A stretch of DNA of 64,000 bases from Szabonella alba (GCF_016765775.1 NZ_JAESVN010000003.1:467065-531064); one strand, 5' to 3'. Shown: positions 54,307-63,702, numbered from the stretch's first letter. Notes: generated by a model from the sequence alone, not told the origin. Translations and numbers: made by a program.

Positions 54307-54338
54307 GCCCCGCCCCGGCGCATCGGCCGGGGCGGGGC
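54307..54338 (-). repeat. 13-bp perfect hairpin between binding-protein and permease genes
   Basis: The arm 54307-54319 and the arm 54326-54338 are perfect reverse complements with a 6-nt loop and no T-run. It sits just past the binding-protein stop, where such hairpins usually protect the upstream message so that the binding protein is made in excess over the permeases. Confidence 0.75.
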
Positions 54339-54353
54339 GATGGCAGCGCGGCC

Positions 54354-55454
54354 TTACTCGACGTTGGCGCCCACGGTCGCATCCCAGCCACCGGTGACGG
54401 CGGCATTATTGGCCTCTACCTCGGCGACGGTCGGGAAATAGGCATTGGCATAGGCATCGGCCGGGGGCATCGCATCCAGCACGTCCTGCGGAACCTTGCC
54501 CGCCTCGACCAGTTCGGTGAAGCGCGCGGTCTGGCAACCACCCTTGATATAGCCAAGCTGGCCTTCGTCCGAGAAGATATGCTCCATCCACAGCTTGCCC
54601 GCATTGGGCTGCGGCGCATAGGCGCTGACCGCCTGCACATAGACGCCCGCAAGGGCCGCCGATTTCGGGATCACCACCTCGACCGGCGGGTTGCCGTTCA
54701 GGCCCTTGCCCCAGTTCAGCCCGTTATAGTCCCAGGCGATGATGATCGGGGTCGTGCCTTGCGCCAGCGTGCCGGCCTTGCCGATCACCGGGACAAAATT
54801 GCCCGCATCATTCAGCTGCTTGAAGAAATCCAGACCCTTCTCGCCCGCTTCCTGACCGGCAGCGCCGCCCATGGCCATGCCTGCGGCCAGAACGCCGAGG
54901 ATCGCCTGATTCGAGGCGCGCGGATCGCCCGCCAGCGCCACCATGCCCGCATATTCGGGCTTGAGAAGGTCTGCCCAGTCCTGCGGAACATTCTCAACCA
55001 TGTCCTTGTTCACGACAAAGCCCATGACACCGTAATAGGCGCCGACCCAATGGCCTTCGGGATCCTTCAGCCCGTCGGGGATCTGGTCCCAGACGGCAAC
55101 CTTGTGGGGCTGCAGCAGGTTTTCGGCCTGTGCGGAGGGTCCGAAGGACAGGCCGACATCCAGAACGTCCGGCGCCTGCGGGCCCTTGTTGTTCTGGTTG
55201 GCCTTCACCGCCTCGATCTCATCGGCCGACCCCGCATCAGGGTTCAGTTCGTTGACGGTGATCTCGGGGTATTTGGCCTTGAAGGCGGCGATAATGTCGC
55301 CATAGCCGCACCAGTCATGCGGCAGGGCGATGGTGGTCAGCATGCCCTCGGCCTTGGCGGCCTCGATCAGTTCGGCCGATTGCGCCGAGGCGCTTCCGGC
55401 GGCCAGAAGTGCCGTCAGGCTGGCGCTGGTGGCAAGCAGGGTGGTGGTCTTCAT
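54354..55454 (-). CDS. ABC importer periplasmic binding protein (PotD/iron type)
   Basis: 366 residues with a signal peptide (about 1-24, ASA). The mature N-terminus SAELIEAAKAEGMLTTIALP, DVLDVGLSFGPSAQAENLL and YYGVMGFVVNKDMVENVPQD resemble the AfuA/PotD group. It is the first gene of the importer operon. The ligand could be a polyamine, opine or ferric ion; the upstream amine oxidase favours an organic amine. Start ATG 55454 opens the signal peptide. Confidence 0.9.
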   Translation of the reverse strand: MKTTTLLATSASLTALLAAGSASAQSAELIEAAKAEGMLTTIALPHDWCGYGDIIAAFKAKYPEITVNELNPDAGSADEIEAVKANQNNKGPQAPDVLDVGLSFGPSAQAENLLQPHKVAVWDQIPDGLKDPEGHWVGAYYGVMGFVVNKDMVENVPQDWADLLKPEYAGMVALAGDPRASNQAILGVLAAGMAMGGAAGQEAGEKGLDFFKQLNDAGNFVPVIGKAGTLAQGTTPIIIAWDYNGLNWGKGLNGNPPVEVVIPKSAALAGVYVQAVSAYAPQPNAGKLWMEHIFSDEGQLGYIKGGCQTARFTELVEAGKVPQDVLDAMPPADAYANAYFPTVAEVEANNAAVTGGWDATVGANVE

Positions 55455-55550
55455 CTGTAAACTCCCGTCAATGAATATCCGTGGCTGTCCTGCCATGTTC
55501 CGCTTCCCGGGAATTTGAATTCCGGACGGTCAGGCCTTGTGCCTGATGAG

Positions 55551-55595
55551 CATGTGACAGGAATTTGTGACACTCTGGCGACGTTCTGTCACATG
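55551..55595. promoter_or_regulatory. Three TGTGACA motifs, candidate operator of the importer operon
   Basis: TGTGACA occurs at 55553-55559 and 55566-55572 (13-bp period) and inverted as TGTCACA at 55587-55593. The outer copies extend to a perfect 10-bp inverted repeat, CATGTGACAG with CTGTCACATG. The cluster is about 100-140 bases before the binding-protein ATG, in an AT-rich gap. Confidence 0.6.
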
Positions 55596-55659
55596 TTTTT
55601 ATTGTCTGGTCAGTCAATGCCAGGATTGTCCGATGATAATTCAGGAAAAATTAAACAAA

Positions 55660-57027
55660 TCAACGCCCTGCAAGACGGTATCCGATTTTTGCCAAATGCG
55701 AGGGTCCGGACCCCGGCCGCGCCTCATGCCGGTCGGCCAGTGCCAGCAGCGCATACATGCCGCGCACGCCCAGCCAGCGCAGCGGTTCGGGCTCCCACCG
55801 GCGCAGGGGGCGATTCACCCAAGGAAGCTGGGTCAGCGCCGTCTGCCGCCCCAAGGCCAGATCGGCCAAGGTGCGGCCCGCAAGGTTCGAGGTCGAGACC
55901 CCGACGCCCACATAGCCCCCCGCATGGCCGATGCCCGTGGCCGGATCAAAGCCCACCGTCGCGCACCAGTCGCGGGGCACACCCAGCGTTCCGCACCATG
56001 CGTGATCAACCGGATGATCCTGCAGACTGGGAAAATGCCGGTGCAGCACGGATGTCAGGCGGCGGATCGTGGCGGCATCGGGGCGCCCGTCGACATCGCG
56101 GCGGCTGGCAAAACGATAAGGCGTGCCGCGTGCGCCGACCGCGATGCGGCCATCCTCAGTTCGCTGACAATAGCAGTAAAGATGCGCAAAATCACCAAGT
56201 ATTTCATAATCTTGCCAACCGATCTTCGACCATTGCGCGAGGGAAAGCGGCGCGGTGACGATCTGCGCCGAATTCAGCGGCAGCCAGTCGCGGCGATGGC
56301 CCGGAAGCCCTGCGGTAAAGCCTTCGGTGCAGCGCAGGATCACCGGGGCGGTCACCGTACCCCGGGCGGTATCCACCCGTCCCGGAAGGATGCGCAACGC
56401 CCGGGTCTGTTCGGCGATCACAGCCCCCCCGTTTTCCACCAGCCGCGCCAGCCCCTGCACCAGCCGGGCCGGATGGATCCGCGCCACGCCCGGCACTGCC
56501 ATCGCCCCCAACACGCCCGGAACAGCAACCCTTGCAGTGGCCTCAGTGGCATCCAGTTCGCAGATCTCCTCACCCCAGTGGCGACGATGGGCGATCTCGT
56601 CGCGCATCCGCGCCAGTTGCGCAGGGTTGGTCGCAACCACCAGTTCCTCACAGCGCCGGATGCCTTGGGAAAAGCCGCCCTGTTCAGCGGTGGCAATCAC
56701 CGCATCCACCGTGCCCGCCAGCGCGCGCACCATGGCACGGACATCCGCCGCACTTCCCGTGGTCAGATAGCGGTCATGCGACCAGGCAAACCCGCCGGTC
56801 AGCCAGCCGCCATTGCGCCCCGAGGCGCCGAAACCCGCAAATTCCGCCTCAAGAATCAGGATGCGCAGATCCGGGTTGCAGGCCTGCAGCGCATGGGCGG
56901 TCCAGAGCCCGGTATAGCCCGCCCCGATGATACAGATGTCCGCCGTGTAATCGCCCGCCAGCGGTGCGCGCCGCGTGGGCAAGCCGTCCAGATCGGCCCA
57001 CCAGAAGGACACGCCGCCCTGTTCCAT
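55660..57027 (-). CDS. FAD-dependent amine oxidase (PuuB/OrdL-like)
   Basis: 455 residues. ADICIIGAGYTGLWTAHAL is the FAD dinucleotide motif; LEAEFAGFGASGRNGGWLTG is the flavin-ribose region typical of gamma-glutamylputrescine oxidase-like enzymes. The C-terminal HAGGYVGVGVSTSNLAGRTL closes the FAD site. It oxidises an amine or N-substituted amino acid. It lies upstream of the importer operon on the same strand, with 205 bases between them containing the TGTGACA cluster, suggesting import followed by oxidation. ATG 57027 is chosen by AGGGG five to eight bases upstream; ATG 57042 is possible. Confidence 0.88.
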   Translation of the reverse strand: MEQGGVSFWWADLDGLPTRRAPLAGDYTADICIIGAGYTGLWTAHALQACNPDLRILILEAEFAGFGASGRNGGWLTGGFAWSHDRYLTTGSAADVRAMVRALAGTVDAVIATAEQGGFSQGIRRCEELVVATNPAQLARMRDEIAHRRHWGEEICELDATEATARVAVPGVLGAMAVPGVARIHPARLVQGLARLVENGGAVIAEQTRALRILPGRVDTARGTVTAPVILRCTEGFTAGLPGHRRDWLPLNSAQIVTAPLSLAQWSKIGWQDYEILGDFAHLYCYCQRTEDGRIAVGARGTPYRFASRRDVDGRPDAATIRRLTSVLHRHFPSLQDHPVDHAWCGTLGVPRDWCATVGFDPATGIGHAGGYVGVGVSTSNLAGRTLADLALGRQTALTQLPWVNRPLRRWEPEPLRWLGVRGMYALLALADRHEARPGSGPSHLAKIGYRLAGR

Positions 57028-57171
57028 CCCTGCCCCTTTCATCCTTGCCGTCCGACAATGCGCAATGCGGCAATTCCCGGCAAGTGCAGGGTTATGACCC
57101 GCACAAGGGTTGCATGAAACAAACCGGCATGACCTTATGTCACGCATTAAAACTGACAGGGGGTTTTCACG

Positions 57172-58140
57172 ATGTGGGATTTTTCAGTTTCCGAGGCGCT
57201 TGGCCTCATGCGGCGCACTGCGCCTTTCCTGATATTCCGGGTTGTCGTCTATTTCGGCATCACCGTCGCGCTGATCCTTGCCACCGGCACCGGGGCCGGG
57301 CTGGGCTGGGGCATCGGCAATTTCGGGGATGAGGAGTTTCGCATTTCCTCGACCTTCTATGGCGGGATCGGCGGCTTCGGGATCACGGCGGGGGTCATCT
57401 TCTTTTTCCGCGATTACCTGCTTTATGTCGTCAAGGCGGGCCATATCGCGGTGATGGTCGAACTGATGGAAGGCGGCACCATTCCCGGCGGGCGCGGCCA
57501 GATCGACTATGCCGCCTCGGTGGTGAAACAGCGCTTTGGTCAGGCGTCGCTGCTGTTCGCGCTGGATCAGGTCATCAAGGGCGTGATTGCGGCGGTGACC
57601 GGTCTGGTGCAGGGCATCCTTGCCTTCGTTCCCGGAATGGACCGGGCCATGGGCGTGCTGCGGGCCTATCTGCGGCTGGCGGTCGGGCTGGTGGATGAGG
57701 TGATCCTGGCCCACGCGATCCGCACCAAGGCCGAAAACCCCTGGGACAGCGCGCGTGAGGCGCTGGTGCTTTACGGGCAGAACGCGAAGCCGATGCTGAT
57801 CAACGCGGCCTGGCTGACGGCCATCGTCTATGGCCTCTCCTTCCTCGTCTTTCTGTTGATGCTGGCCCCGGCGGCAGCGGTGGTCTGGCTGATCCCCGGT
57901 GCCTGGTCGGCGGGCGGGCTGGTCTTCGCGCTGGTCTTTGCCTGGGCGGTGAAGGCAGCCCTGATCGAACCTTTCGCGATTGCCTGCATGTTGCAGGTCT
58001 TTTTCAAGGTCACCAAGGGCCAGACCCCCGACCCGGAATGGGAGGCGCGGCTGGCCAAGGTCTCGGACAAGTTCCGTTCGATGGGCCAGCGGGCGACCTC
58101 CTGGGTCGGATCGAAATTCGGCGGCGCACCCACGGCCTGA
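57172..58140 (+). CDS. Conserved membrane protein of unknown function
   Basis: 322 residues with about six hydrophobic segments (about 22-40, 60-85, 120-150, 215-245, 250-275). It starts MWDFSVSEALGLMRRTAPF. It contains FFFRDYLLYVVKAGHIAVMV, PWDSAREALVLYGQNAKPML and FKVTKGQTPDPEWEARL, which read as well-conserved cytosolic loops. It ends in a soluble tail with a coiled segment. I do not recognise a named family. ATG lies 7 bases after GGGGG. Confidence 0.75.
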   Translation: MWDFSVSEALGLMRRTAPFLIFRVVVYFGITVALILATGTGAGLGWGIGNFGDEEFRISSTFYGGIGGFGITAGVIFFFRDYLLYVVKAGHIAVMVELMEGGTIPGGRGQIDYAASVVKQRFGQASLLFALDQVIKGVIAAVTGLVQGILAFVPGMDRAMGVLRAYLRLAVGLVDEVILAHAIRTKAENPWDSAREALVLYGQNAKPMLINAAWLTAIVYGLSFLVFLLMLAPAAAVVWLIPGAWSAGGLVFALVFAWAVKAALIEPFAIACMLQVFFKVTKGQTPDPEWEARLAKVSDKFRSMGQRATSWVGSKFGGAPTA

Positions 58141-58413
58141 GGCGCGCCTTGCCGCCCCGATCCAATGCATTATCTTGCGGATCGGGTCGGTACCAAAACA
58201 AGGGCTGGGGCAAATCTCCATCAAATACAACCTTTACGCGATTAACGACCTCTGCATTCATGCGAGAGGATATGCGCGGAAACAGTGCCGCCGGACTGTT
58301 CGCAAACTACACGCCGAATTCACTTTCCTGCCCACTTGTCAGCCCAGCATCGCCACGCGACATTGAGACAGTAACATCATCCGGGACATTTCCGGACGTC
58401 TCAGGACTGACCA
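58141..58413. other. AT-richer intergenic region before the unknown 351-residue protein
   Basis: 273 bases without a supported gene. The middle (58190-58270) is relatively AT-rich with TTTACG and TAACG, possibly promoter sequence for the following gene. No hairpin terminator was found after the upstream stop. Confidence 0.4.
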
Positions 58414-59469
58414 ATGCCCAGCGATGACATGGAAATCAGCACCGAAACCACGCCGCCGCCCGCAGCGGCGCTGGATCGTGACGACTGGCTGACCCTGTTG
58501 CGCGGCATGGGTGAGGAAGGCGGCGGATTCGAGACGCTTGGCCCCCGTCATTGGGCCCTGTTCAATGAAGATGGCGGCGATCTGCTGGTCACCTTCGACG
58601 CGCTGGAAACCATCACTGCCGGATCCGCCGGCCAGATGCCGCCCGCCTTTGCGCTGGCCACCCGGCGCGGCTGGTCGCATCTGAGCGTGATCGTCGAGGG
58701 GCCGGACCGCTATCGCAGCGCCAATGTCTATCGCTATTTCGACCGGCTGGTGGATGAGGATTTCTTCGGCGGCTTCGACCGAGTGCTGTTCTTCGGCGCC
58801 GGGGCCGCCGCCCATGCCGCCTGTGCCTTTTCAGTTGCCGCCCCGGGCGCGCAGGTTCTGGCGCTCGATCCCTGCGCGACACTGGATCCGCGTCAGGCGG
58901 GCTGGGACCAGCGCCACCGGGCCCTGCGGCGGCTCGATTTCACCACCCGCTACGGCTATGGGCCCGATATGGTTGCGGGGGCAGCACAGGTCCATCTGCT
59001 GTTCGACCCGCTGCAGCGGGAAGACGCGATGCATGCAGCACTGTATCGCGGGCCGCATGTCACGCCGCTGCGCCTGCCGCATCTGGGCGGCGAAACTGAA
59101 AGCGACCTGCAGGCCATGGGCATCCTGCCCGAGATCCTGACCCTTGCGATGGCGGGCGGACTTGCGCCCGGCGGTTTTGCCCGGCTCTGGCGCAAGCGGC
59201 GCGATACGCCGCGCTATCTGCGCAATCTTCTGCAGTGCTGCGCCCGGGCCGGGCATCACCGGCGCGAGGCCGCAATCTGCCGCTGGGTCATCGCGCGGAT
59301 GAAAGCGCCCAGCTTCCGCCGCCATCTGAAGGATCTTGAGGCAAGGGGGCTGCTTCCGAAAAGATCAGAGCGGGACGCGCCTGCATCATCAGCGAACAGC
59401 GCGACCGATGGGACGGACACCACAGTCAAGAACAACACGGGCAAGAATATGATCCACGCATCATCCTGA
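58414..59469 (+). CDS. Conserved Rhodobacterales protein of unknown function
   Basis: 351 residues, soluble. HWALFNEDGGDLLVTFDALE is followed by RRGWSHLSVIVEGPDRYRSA, then VYRYFDRLVDEDFFGGFDRV leading into LFFGAGAAAHAACAFSVAAP. The last, a strand-glycine turn-helix, recalls an alpha/beta-hydrolase nucleophile elbow with Ala in the nucleophile place. The C-terminal part (about 240-330) is helical with a Cys pair (LLQCCARAG). Some database entries for such proteins carry the name phosphoadenosine phosphosulfate reductase, which the visible motifs do not support. The tail (about 325-351) is polar and disordered. Confidence 0.72.
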   Translation: MPSDDMEISTETTPPPAAALDRDDWLTLLRGMGEEGGGFETLGPRHWALFNEDGGDLLVTFDALETITAGSAGQMPPAFALATRRGWSHLSVIVEGPDRYRSANVYRYFDRLVDEDFFGGFDRVLFFGAGAAAHAACAFSVAAPGAQVLALDPCATLDPRQAGWDQRHRALRRLDFTTRYGYGPDMVAGAAQVHLLFDPLQREDAMHAALYRGPHVTPLRLPHLGGETESDLQAMGILPEILTLAMAGGLAPGGFARLWRKRRDTPRYLRNLLQCCARAGHHRREAAICRWVIARMKAPSFRRHLKDLEARGLLPKRSERDAPASSANSATDGTDTTVKNNTGKNMIHASS

Positions 59470-59539
59470 CATACCGCCGCCTCTGCTGCATCGGATCGCC
59501 ACGCCGCTGCCGGACAGGGGCGCAGACGGTCAGAACCGG

Positions 59540-59938
59540 TCAGCGCGTCTCGGTCAGGATTTCCAGATCGGCGATGCGCGCCTCGGTCAGCCGCGCCTGA
59601 CAGCCGACGACCACCATCGTCTCACCGCTGCCGCCGCGCATCAGATATCCTTCGGCTTCACAGGCCGTATCGCGGAAGATGATCCAGTTTCGCTGCGCCG
59701 CGCGCAGGGCCATTTCGGCGCCGCGATCTTCGGGGGACAGGGCCGCATCCATCGCGCGCAATGCCGTCATGGCCTCGGCATAGACCTCATTCAGGCGCGC
59801 ATCGGCCCGGGCCCGCTCCTCCTCCAGACAGAGGGTGATTTCGGCCTGCATATAGGCATTGTCGCAATCGGCGTGCGCGGCGGTGGCGATGCCAAGGGTG
59901 GATGCGGTCGCAAGCAGCAGGAAGGGGATCGGGCGCAT
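59540..59938 (-). CDS. LprI-like (DUF1311) secreted protein
   Basis: 132 residues. A signal peptide (about 1-23, AHA) is followed by a short helical domain with conserved Cys and Trp. It contains DCDNAYMQAEITLCLEEERARADARLNEVYAEAM, then LRAAQRNWIIFRDTACEAEG and a final Cys. This is the lysozyme-inhibitor LprI pattern (DUF1311). It likely protects cell wall or acts as a periplasmic binder. It diverges from pyrC. ATG 59938 starts a proper signal sequence; the longer open frame to 60916 is antisense to pyrC. Confidence 0.85.
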   Translation of the reverse strand: MRPIPFLLLATASTLGIATAAHADCDNAYMQAEITLCLEEERARADARLNEVYAEAMTALRAMDAALSPEDRGAEMALRAAQRNWIIFRDTACEAEGYLMRGGSGETMVVVGCQARLTEARIADLEILTETR

Positions 59939-60082
59939 AGGGAACGGGCCTCCGGCAAGGATTTCGCGCAGCATAAACCGCGCCTGTGGCGAAACGCAAA
60001 TCCGCCCCCCCCCCTGCTCCCGGCAGGGATCCGCTTGCGTTTCGGACTGGAGAATCGCCGCGTGATCGGCTAGCGCCATGAC

Positions 60083-61123
60083 ATGACCCAGCAAATCTCG
60101 ATCCGCCGCCCCGATGACTGGCACCTGCATCTGCGCGATGGCGCCATGCTCAAAGGTGTCCTGCCCGAAACCGCGCGCCATTTCGCCCGTGCCATCATCA
60201 TGCCCAATCTGGTACCGCCAGTGGTGACCGGCGCCGATGCTGTCGCCTATCGCGCCCGGATCATGGCCGCCCTGCCCGATGGGATGCGGTTCGAGCCCCT
60301 GATGACGCTTTATCTGACCGAAGGCACCGATCCGCAGGATGTGGCCGATGCCGCCGCCTCGGGCCTGGTCAAGGCGGTGAAACTGTATCCTGCGGGGGCC
60401 ACCACCAACAGCCATGGCGGCGTGCGCAATCTGGATCGCGTGCGCCCGGTGCTGGAACGCATGGCCGAAATCGGTCTGCCGCTTTGCGTGCATGGCGAGG
60501 TAACGACGCCCGAGGTCGATATCTTCGACCGTGAGGCCGTGTTCATCGACACGGTGCTGGATCCCTTGCGCCGCGCCACCCCGGGCCTGCGTGTCGTGAT
60601 GGAACATCTCACGACGGCCCAAGGCGTGGCCTATGCCCGTTCCGGCGGCCCCGATCTGGCGGCCACGATCACGACTCATCACCTGATCCTCAACCGTAAC
60701 CATCTCCTCGTTGGCGGGATCAAGCCGCATTACTATTGCCTGCCGGTCGCCAAACGCGAAAAGCACCGCCTTGCCTTGCGCGACGCGGCCACATCCGGCG
60801 AAGGGCGCTTTTTCCTTGGCACCGACAGCGCGCCGCATGTCGATGCCCTGAAGGAACATGCCTGCGGCTGCGCGGGCTGTTTCACCGCGACCAATACGAT
60901 GGCCCTGCTCGCCCATGTCTTTGAGGAAGAGGGCGCGCTGGACCGGCTGGAGGCCTTCACCTCGCTGAACGGCCCCGCCTTCTATCGTCTGCCGCCGAAT
61001 GAGACACGCATGACGCTACGCAAGGGCGACGCCGCCACCTGGCCCGACAAGATCCTGACCGAGGCCGGGCCGGTAACGGTGTTCGATCCCGGCTTTACCG
61101 TCCATTGGCATGTCGAATCCTGA
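60083..61123 (+). CDS. pyrC: Dihydroorotase (class II type)
   Basis: 346 residues. It cyclises carbamoyl aspartate to dihydroorotate in pyrimidine synthesis. The first zinc pair is [10 protein letters not shown]. The carboxylated Lys lies in [27 protein letters not shown] and [13 protein letters not shown] supply the remaining metal ligands and catalytic Asp. The length equals E. coli PyrC (348). It is followed by pyrE after 117 bases that contain an intergenic element. Confidence 0.96.
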   Translation: MTQQISIRRPDDWHLHLRDGAMLKGVLPETARHFARAIIMPNLVPPVVTGADAVAYRARIMAALPDGMRFEPLMTLYLTEGTDPQDVADAAASGLVKAVKLYPAGATTNSHGGVRNLDRVRPVLERMAEIGLPLCVHGEVTTPEVDIFDREAVFIDTVLDPLRRATPGLRVVMEHLTTAQGVAYARSGGPDLAATITTHHLILNRNHLLVGGIKPHYYCLPVAKREKHRLALRDAATSGEGRFFLGTDSAPHVDALKEHACGCAGCFTATNTMALLAHVFEEEGALDRLEAFTSLNGPAFYRLPPNETRMTLRKGDAATWPDKILTEAGPVTVFDPGFTVHWHVES

Positions 61124-61132
61124 CCGCATGGT

Positions 61133-61211
61133 CACCTTGGTCCAGATACCTCCCGCGGAGCGTCCGGCAGAGGCCGCAGGAGCCTTTGGCAGAGGGACTT
61201 GGCCCAAGGTG
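61133..61211. repeat. Intergenic element between pyrC and pyrE
   Basis: CACCTTGG (61133-61140) and CCAAGGTG (61204-61211) are perfect 8-bp inverted ends of a 79-bp stretch. It begins with CTTGGTCCAGATACCTCC, the start of the dispersed family seen elsewhere, and contains a GCGGAGCGTCCGGC-type inner hairpin region. Confidence 0.6.
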
Positions 61212-61240
61212 AAAACACGCCCGCCCCAAAAGGAAATGCG

Positions 61241-61921
61241 ATGATCCCCTCCAGCTATCCGCCCGCCACCGAAATCGCCCGCCTGACCGCACGGATGTTG
61301 CTGGAAATCAAGGCGGTGCATTTCAATGCGGCCGAACCCTTCACGCTGGCCTCGGGCCTGCCCTCGCCGACCTATATCGACTGCCGCAAGCTGATTTCCT
61401 ATCCGCGCATCCGGTCCACCCTGATGGATTTCATGGCCGTGACGGTGATGCGCAATGCGGGGTTTGAGGCCTTCGACAATATCGCGGGCGGAGAGACGGC
61501 GGGTATTCCCTTCGCAGCATTGATGGCCGAACGTCTGGCCCTGCCCATGACCTATGTGCGCAAGAAACCCAAGGGCTACGGGCGCAATGCCCGGATCGAG
61601 GGCGCGATGACCGAGGGCCAGCGCGTGCTGCTGGTCGAGGATTTGACCACCGATGGCGGATCGAAACTGTCTTTCGTCGATGCGATCCGGGAAACCGGCG
61701 CGGTTTGCGCCGATACCGCGGTGATCTTCTATTACGACATCTTCCCCGAAACCACCGATCGTCTGGCCGCCCATGGCGTGCGGCTGCATCATCTGTGCAC
61801 CTGGTGGGACGTTCTGACCGAGGCGCGCGCCTCGGGCGCCTTCGAGGCCGAGACCCTGCGTGAGGTGGAGGCCTTCCTGACTTCCCCCCGCGCCTGGCAG
61901 GACGCGCGGAAACCCGCCTGA
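61241..61921 (+). CDS. pyrE: Orotate phosphoribosyltransferase
   Basis: 226 residues. It transfers the phosphoribosyl group to orotate to give [38 protein letters not shown] and the PRPP-binding loop [17 protein letters not shown] are in order. The catalytic loop Lys is in [17 protein letters not shown]. It follows pyrC, giving consecutive third and fifth steps of the pathway. ATG 61241 is preceded by AAAGGAAATG with good spacing; the frame up to 61199 includes the repeat and is not used. Confidence 0.95.
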   Translation: MIPSSYPPATEIARLTARMLLEIKAVHFNAAEPFTLASGLPSPTYIDCRKLISYPRIRSTLMDFMAVTVMRNAGFEAFDNIAGGETAGIPFAALMAERLALPMTYVRKKPKGYGRNARIEGAMTEGQRVLLVEDLTTDGGSKLSFVDAIRETGAVCADTAVIFYYDIFPETTDRLAAHGVRLHHLCTWWDVLTEARASGAFEAETLREVEAFLTSPRAWQDARKPA

Positions 61922-62028
61922 GCGCCCGCCCGGAAGGCGCAAAAACCGCCCGGCACGCGCGGCCCGACGCGGCCATTCTGGGGAAAACCTCCGATTCGCG
62001 ACACAGATCGCGCGGCATTGATGCGCGC

Positions 62029-62048
62029 CCCTACCAGATATGGTAGGG
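62029..62048. promoter_or_regulatory. CCCTACCA-GATA-TGGTAGGG palindrome upstream of dnaB
   Basis: A perfect 8-bp inverted repeat with a 4-nt centre lies 119 bases before the dnaB ATG. TTTTCCACA at 62090-62098, one mismatch from a DnaA box, lies between. Either an operator or a leader structure. Confidence 0.45.
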
Positions 62049-62166
62049 TGTAAACGGGGCCTCCCCCAAGGCGCGGCCCGGGATGGGGCTTTTCCACAGA
62101 CTTGTCCCTGCCTTGCGCGACGCACCCCGAACGGGCATCCAGAGACCTTCCCGAAGTGAGGCAGAC

Positions 62167-63678
62167 ATGACCGAGATCACCCCCCTGCGCAGCGCGCTTC
62201 CCGCAACCCAGGGCGGTGCGACGGCGGAGACTGCGGCCACAGCCGAGGCCCTGCCCCATAATATCGAGGCCGAACAGCAGCTTCTGGGCGCGATCCTGAC
62301 CAATAATGATGTCTATGATCGTATCTCCAGCCTTGTGAAGGCCGAACATTTCTATGATCCGGTCCATGCCCGCATCTTCGAGATCGCAGCGGCCCGTATC
62401 CAGAAGAACGCACTGGCCTCGCCGGTCACGCTCAAGGCGTTTCTTGAGGATGATCCGGGGCTGAAGGAGTTGGGCGGACCCGCCTATCTGGCGCGTCTGG
62501 CGGGGGCGGCGATCTCGGCCTTTGCCGCCCGCGATTATGCCCAGATGCTCTATGATCTGGCGGTCCGGCGTGAGCTTATCGCGCTGGGGCGCGATATTTC
62601 GGCCAAGGCCGCCAAGGTCGATGTCGCCTCGGAACCGAAAGAACAGATCGTCGAGGCCGAACAGCGGCTTTACAAGCTGGGCGAACAGGGGGTTGCCGAA
62701 CGCGGTTTCCAGTCCTTCCTCAAGGCCGTGACCGATGCGGTGAATGTCGCCAATGCCGCCTATCAGCGCGATGGCGGGCTGGCCGGGATTTCCACCGGCC
62801 TGACCGATCTGGACCGCAAACTGGGCGGGCTGCACCCGTCCGACCTTCTGATCCTTGCCGGGCGTCCCTCGATGGGCAAGACCTCGCTGGCGACGAATAT
62901 CGCCTTCAACATCGCCAAGGCTTACCGGCGGGGCCGCCTGCCCGACGGATCAGAAGGCGCGGTCGAGGGCGGCGTTGTCGGCTTTTACAGCCTTGAGATG
63001 AGCGCCGAACAGCTGGCCGCGCGGATCCTGTCGGAAGCATCTGAAGTGCCAAGCGAACAGATCCGCCGCGGCGACATGACCGAGGCCGAATTCCGCCGCT
63101 TCGTCGATGCCGCCAAAAGCCTTGAGGCCTGCCCGCTTTACATCGACGACACGCCCGCCCTGCCGATCAGTCAGGTCGCGGCGCGCGCGCGGCGGCTGAA
63201 ACGCACGCATGGGCTGGATGTGCTGATGGTCGACTATCTGCAACTTCTGAAAGGCTCGTCCAAGGAAAGCCGTGTGCAGGAAGTGTCGGAAATCACACAA
63301 GGATTGAAAGCCATCGCGAAGGAACTGAATATCCCCGTGGTCGCCCTGTCGCAGCTGTCGCGTCAGGTCGAAAGCCGCGAGGACAAGCGCCCACAACTGT
63401 CGGACCTGCGGGAATCGGGGTCGATCGAACAGGATGCCGATGTGGTGATGTTCGTCTACCGTGATGAATACTACAAAGAACGCGAGAAGCCCGGCGATCA
63501 CGAGTTGGAAAAGATGGCCTCGTGGCAGGCGATCATGGAGCAGGTCCATGGCAAGGCCGAGGTCATCATCGGCAAGCAGCGCCATGGCCCCATCGGTTCG
63601 GTCGAACTCAGCTTCGAAGGGCGGTTCACCCGGTTCGGCAATCTGGTCAAACCCTGGCAGGATGGCGAGCGGTTCTGA
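62167..63678 (+). CDS. dnaB: Replicative DNA helicase
   Basis: 503 residues. Hexameric helicase unwinding DNA ahead of the replisome. The N-terminal dimerisation domain begins at PHNIEAEQQLLGAILTNNDV (about residue 33). The RecA-like part has TGLTDLDRKLGGLHPSDLLI, Walker A GRPSMGKTS, FYSLEMSAEQLAARILSE, Walker B VLMVDYLQLL and SQLSRQVESREDKRPQLSDL, ending with the arginine-finger region IGKQRHGPIG. No intein is present. ATG 62167 is chosen; the frame upstream overlaps the leader. Confidence 0.97.
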   Translation: MTEITPLRSALPATQGGATAETAATAEALPHNIEAEQQLLGAILTNNDVYDRISSLVKAEHFYDPVHARIFEIAAARIQKNALASPVTLKAFLEDDPGLKELGGPAYLARLAGAAISAFAARDYAQMLYDLAVRRELIALGRDISAKAAKVDVASEPKEQIVEAEQRLYKLGEQGVAERGFQSFLKAVTDAVNVANAAYQRDGGLAGISTGLTDLDRKLGGLHPSDLLILAGRPSMGKTSLATNIAFNIAKAYRRGRLPDGSEGAVEGGVVGFYSLEMSAEQLAARILSEASEVPSEQIRRGDMTEAEFRRFVDAAKSLEACPLYIDDTPALPISQVAARARRLKRTHGLDVLMVDYLQLLKGSSKESRVQEVSEITQGLKAIAKELNIPVVALSQLSRQVESREDKRPQLSDLRESGSIEQDADVVMFVYRDEYYKEREKPGDHELEKMASWQAIMEQVHGKAEVIIGKQRHGPIGSVELSFEGRFTRFGNLVKPWQDGERF

Positions 63679-63702
63679 TCCCTGCCGCCCTTGCGCCAGC
63701 GC

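Noticed and set aside
58414..59469. Phosphoadenosine phosphosulfate reductase label for the unknown 351-residue protein
   Set aside because: No PP-loop motif or catalytic ECGLH-type tail is visible.
59540..60916. Very long version of the LprI-like gene extending over pyrC
   Set aside because: The extension is antisense to pyrC, and a proper signal peptide starts at 59938.
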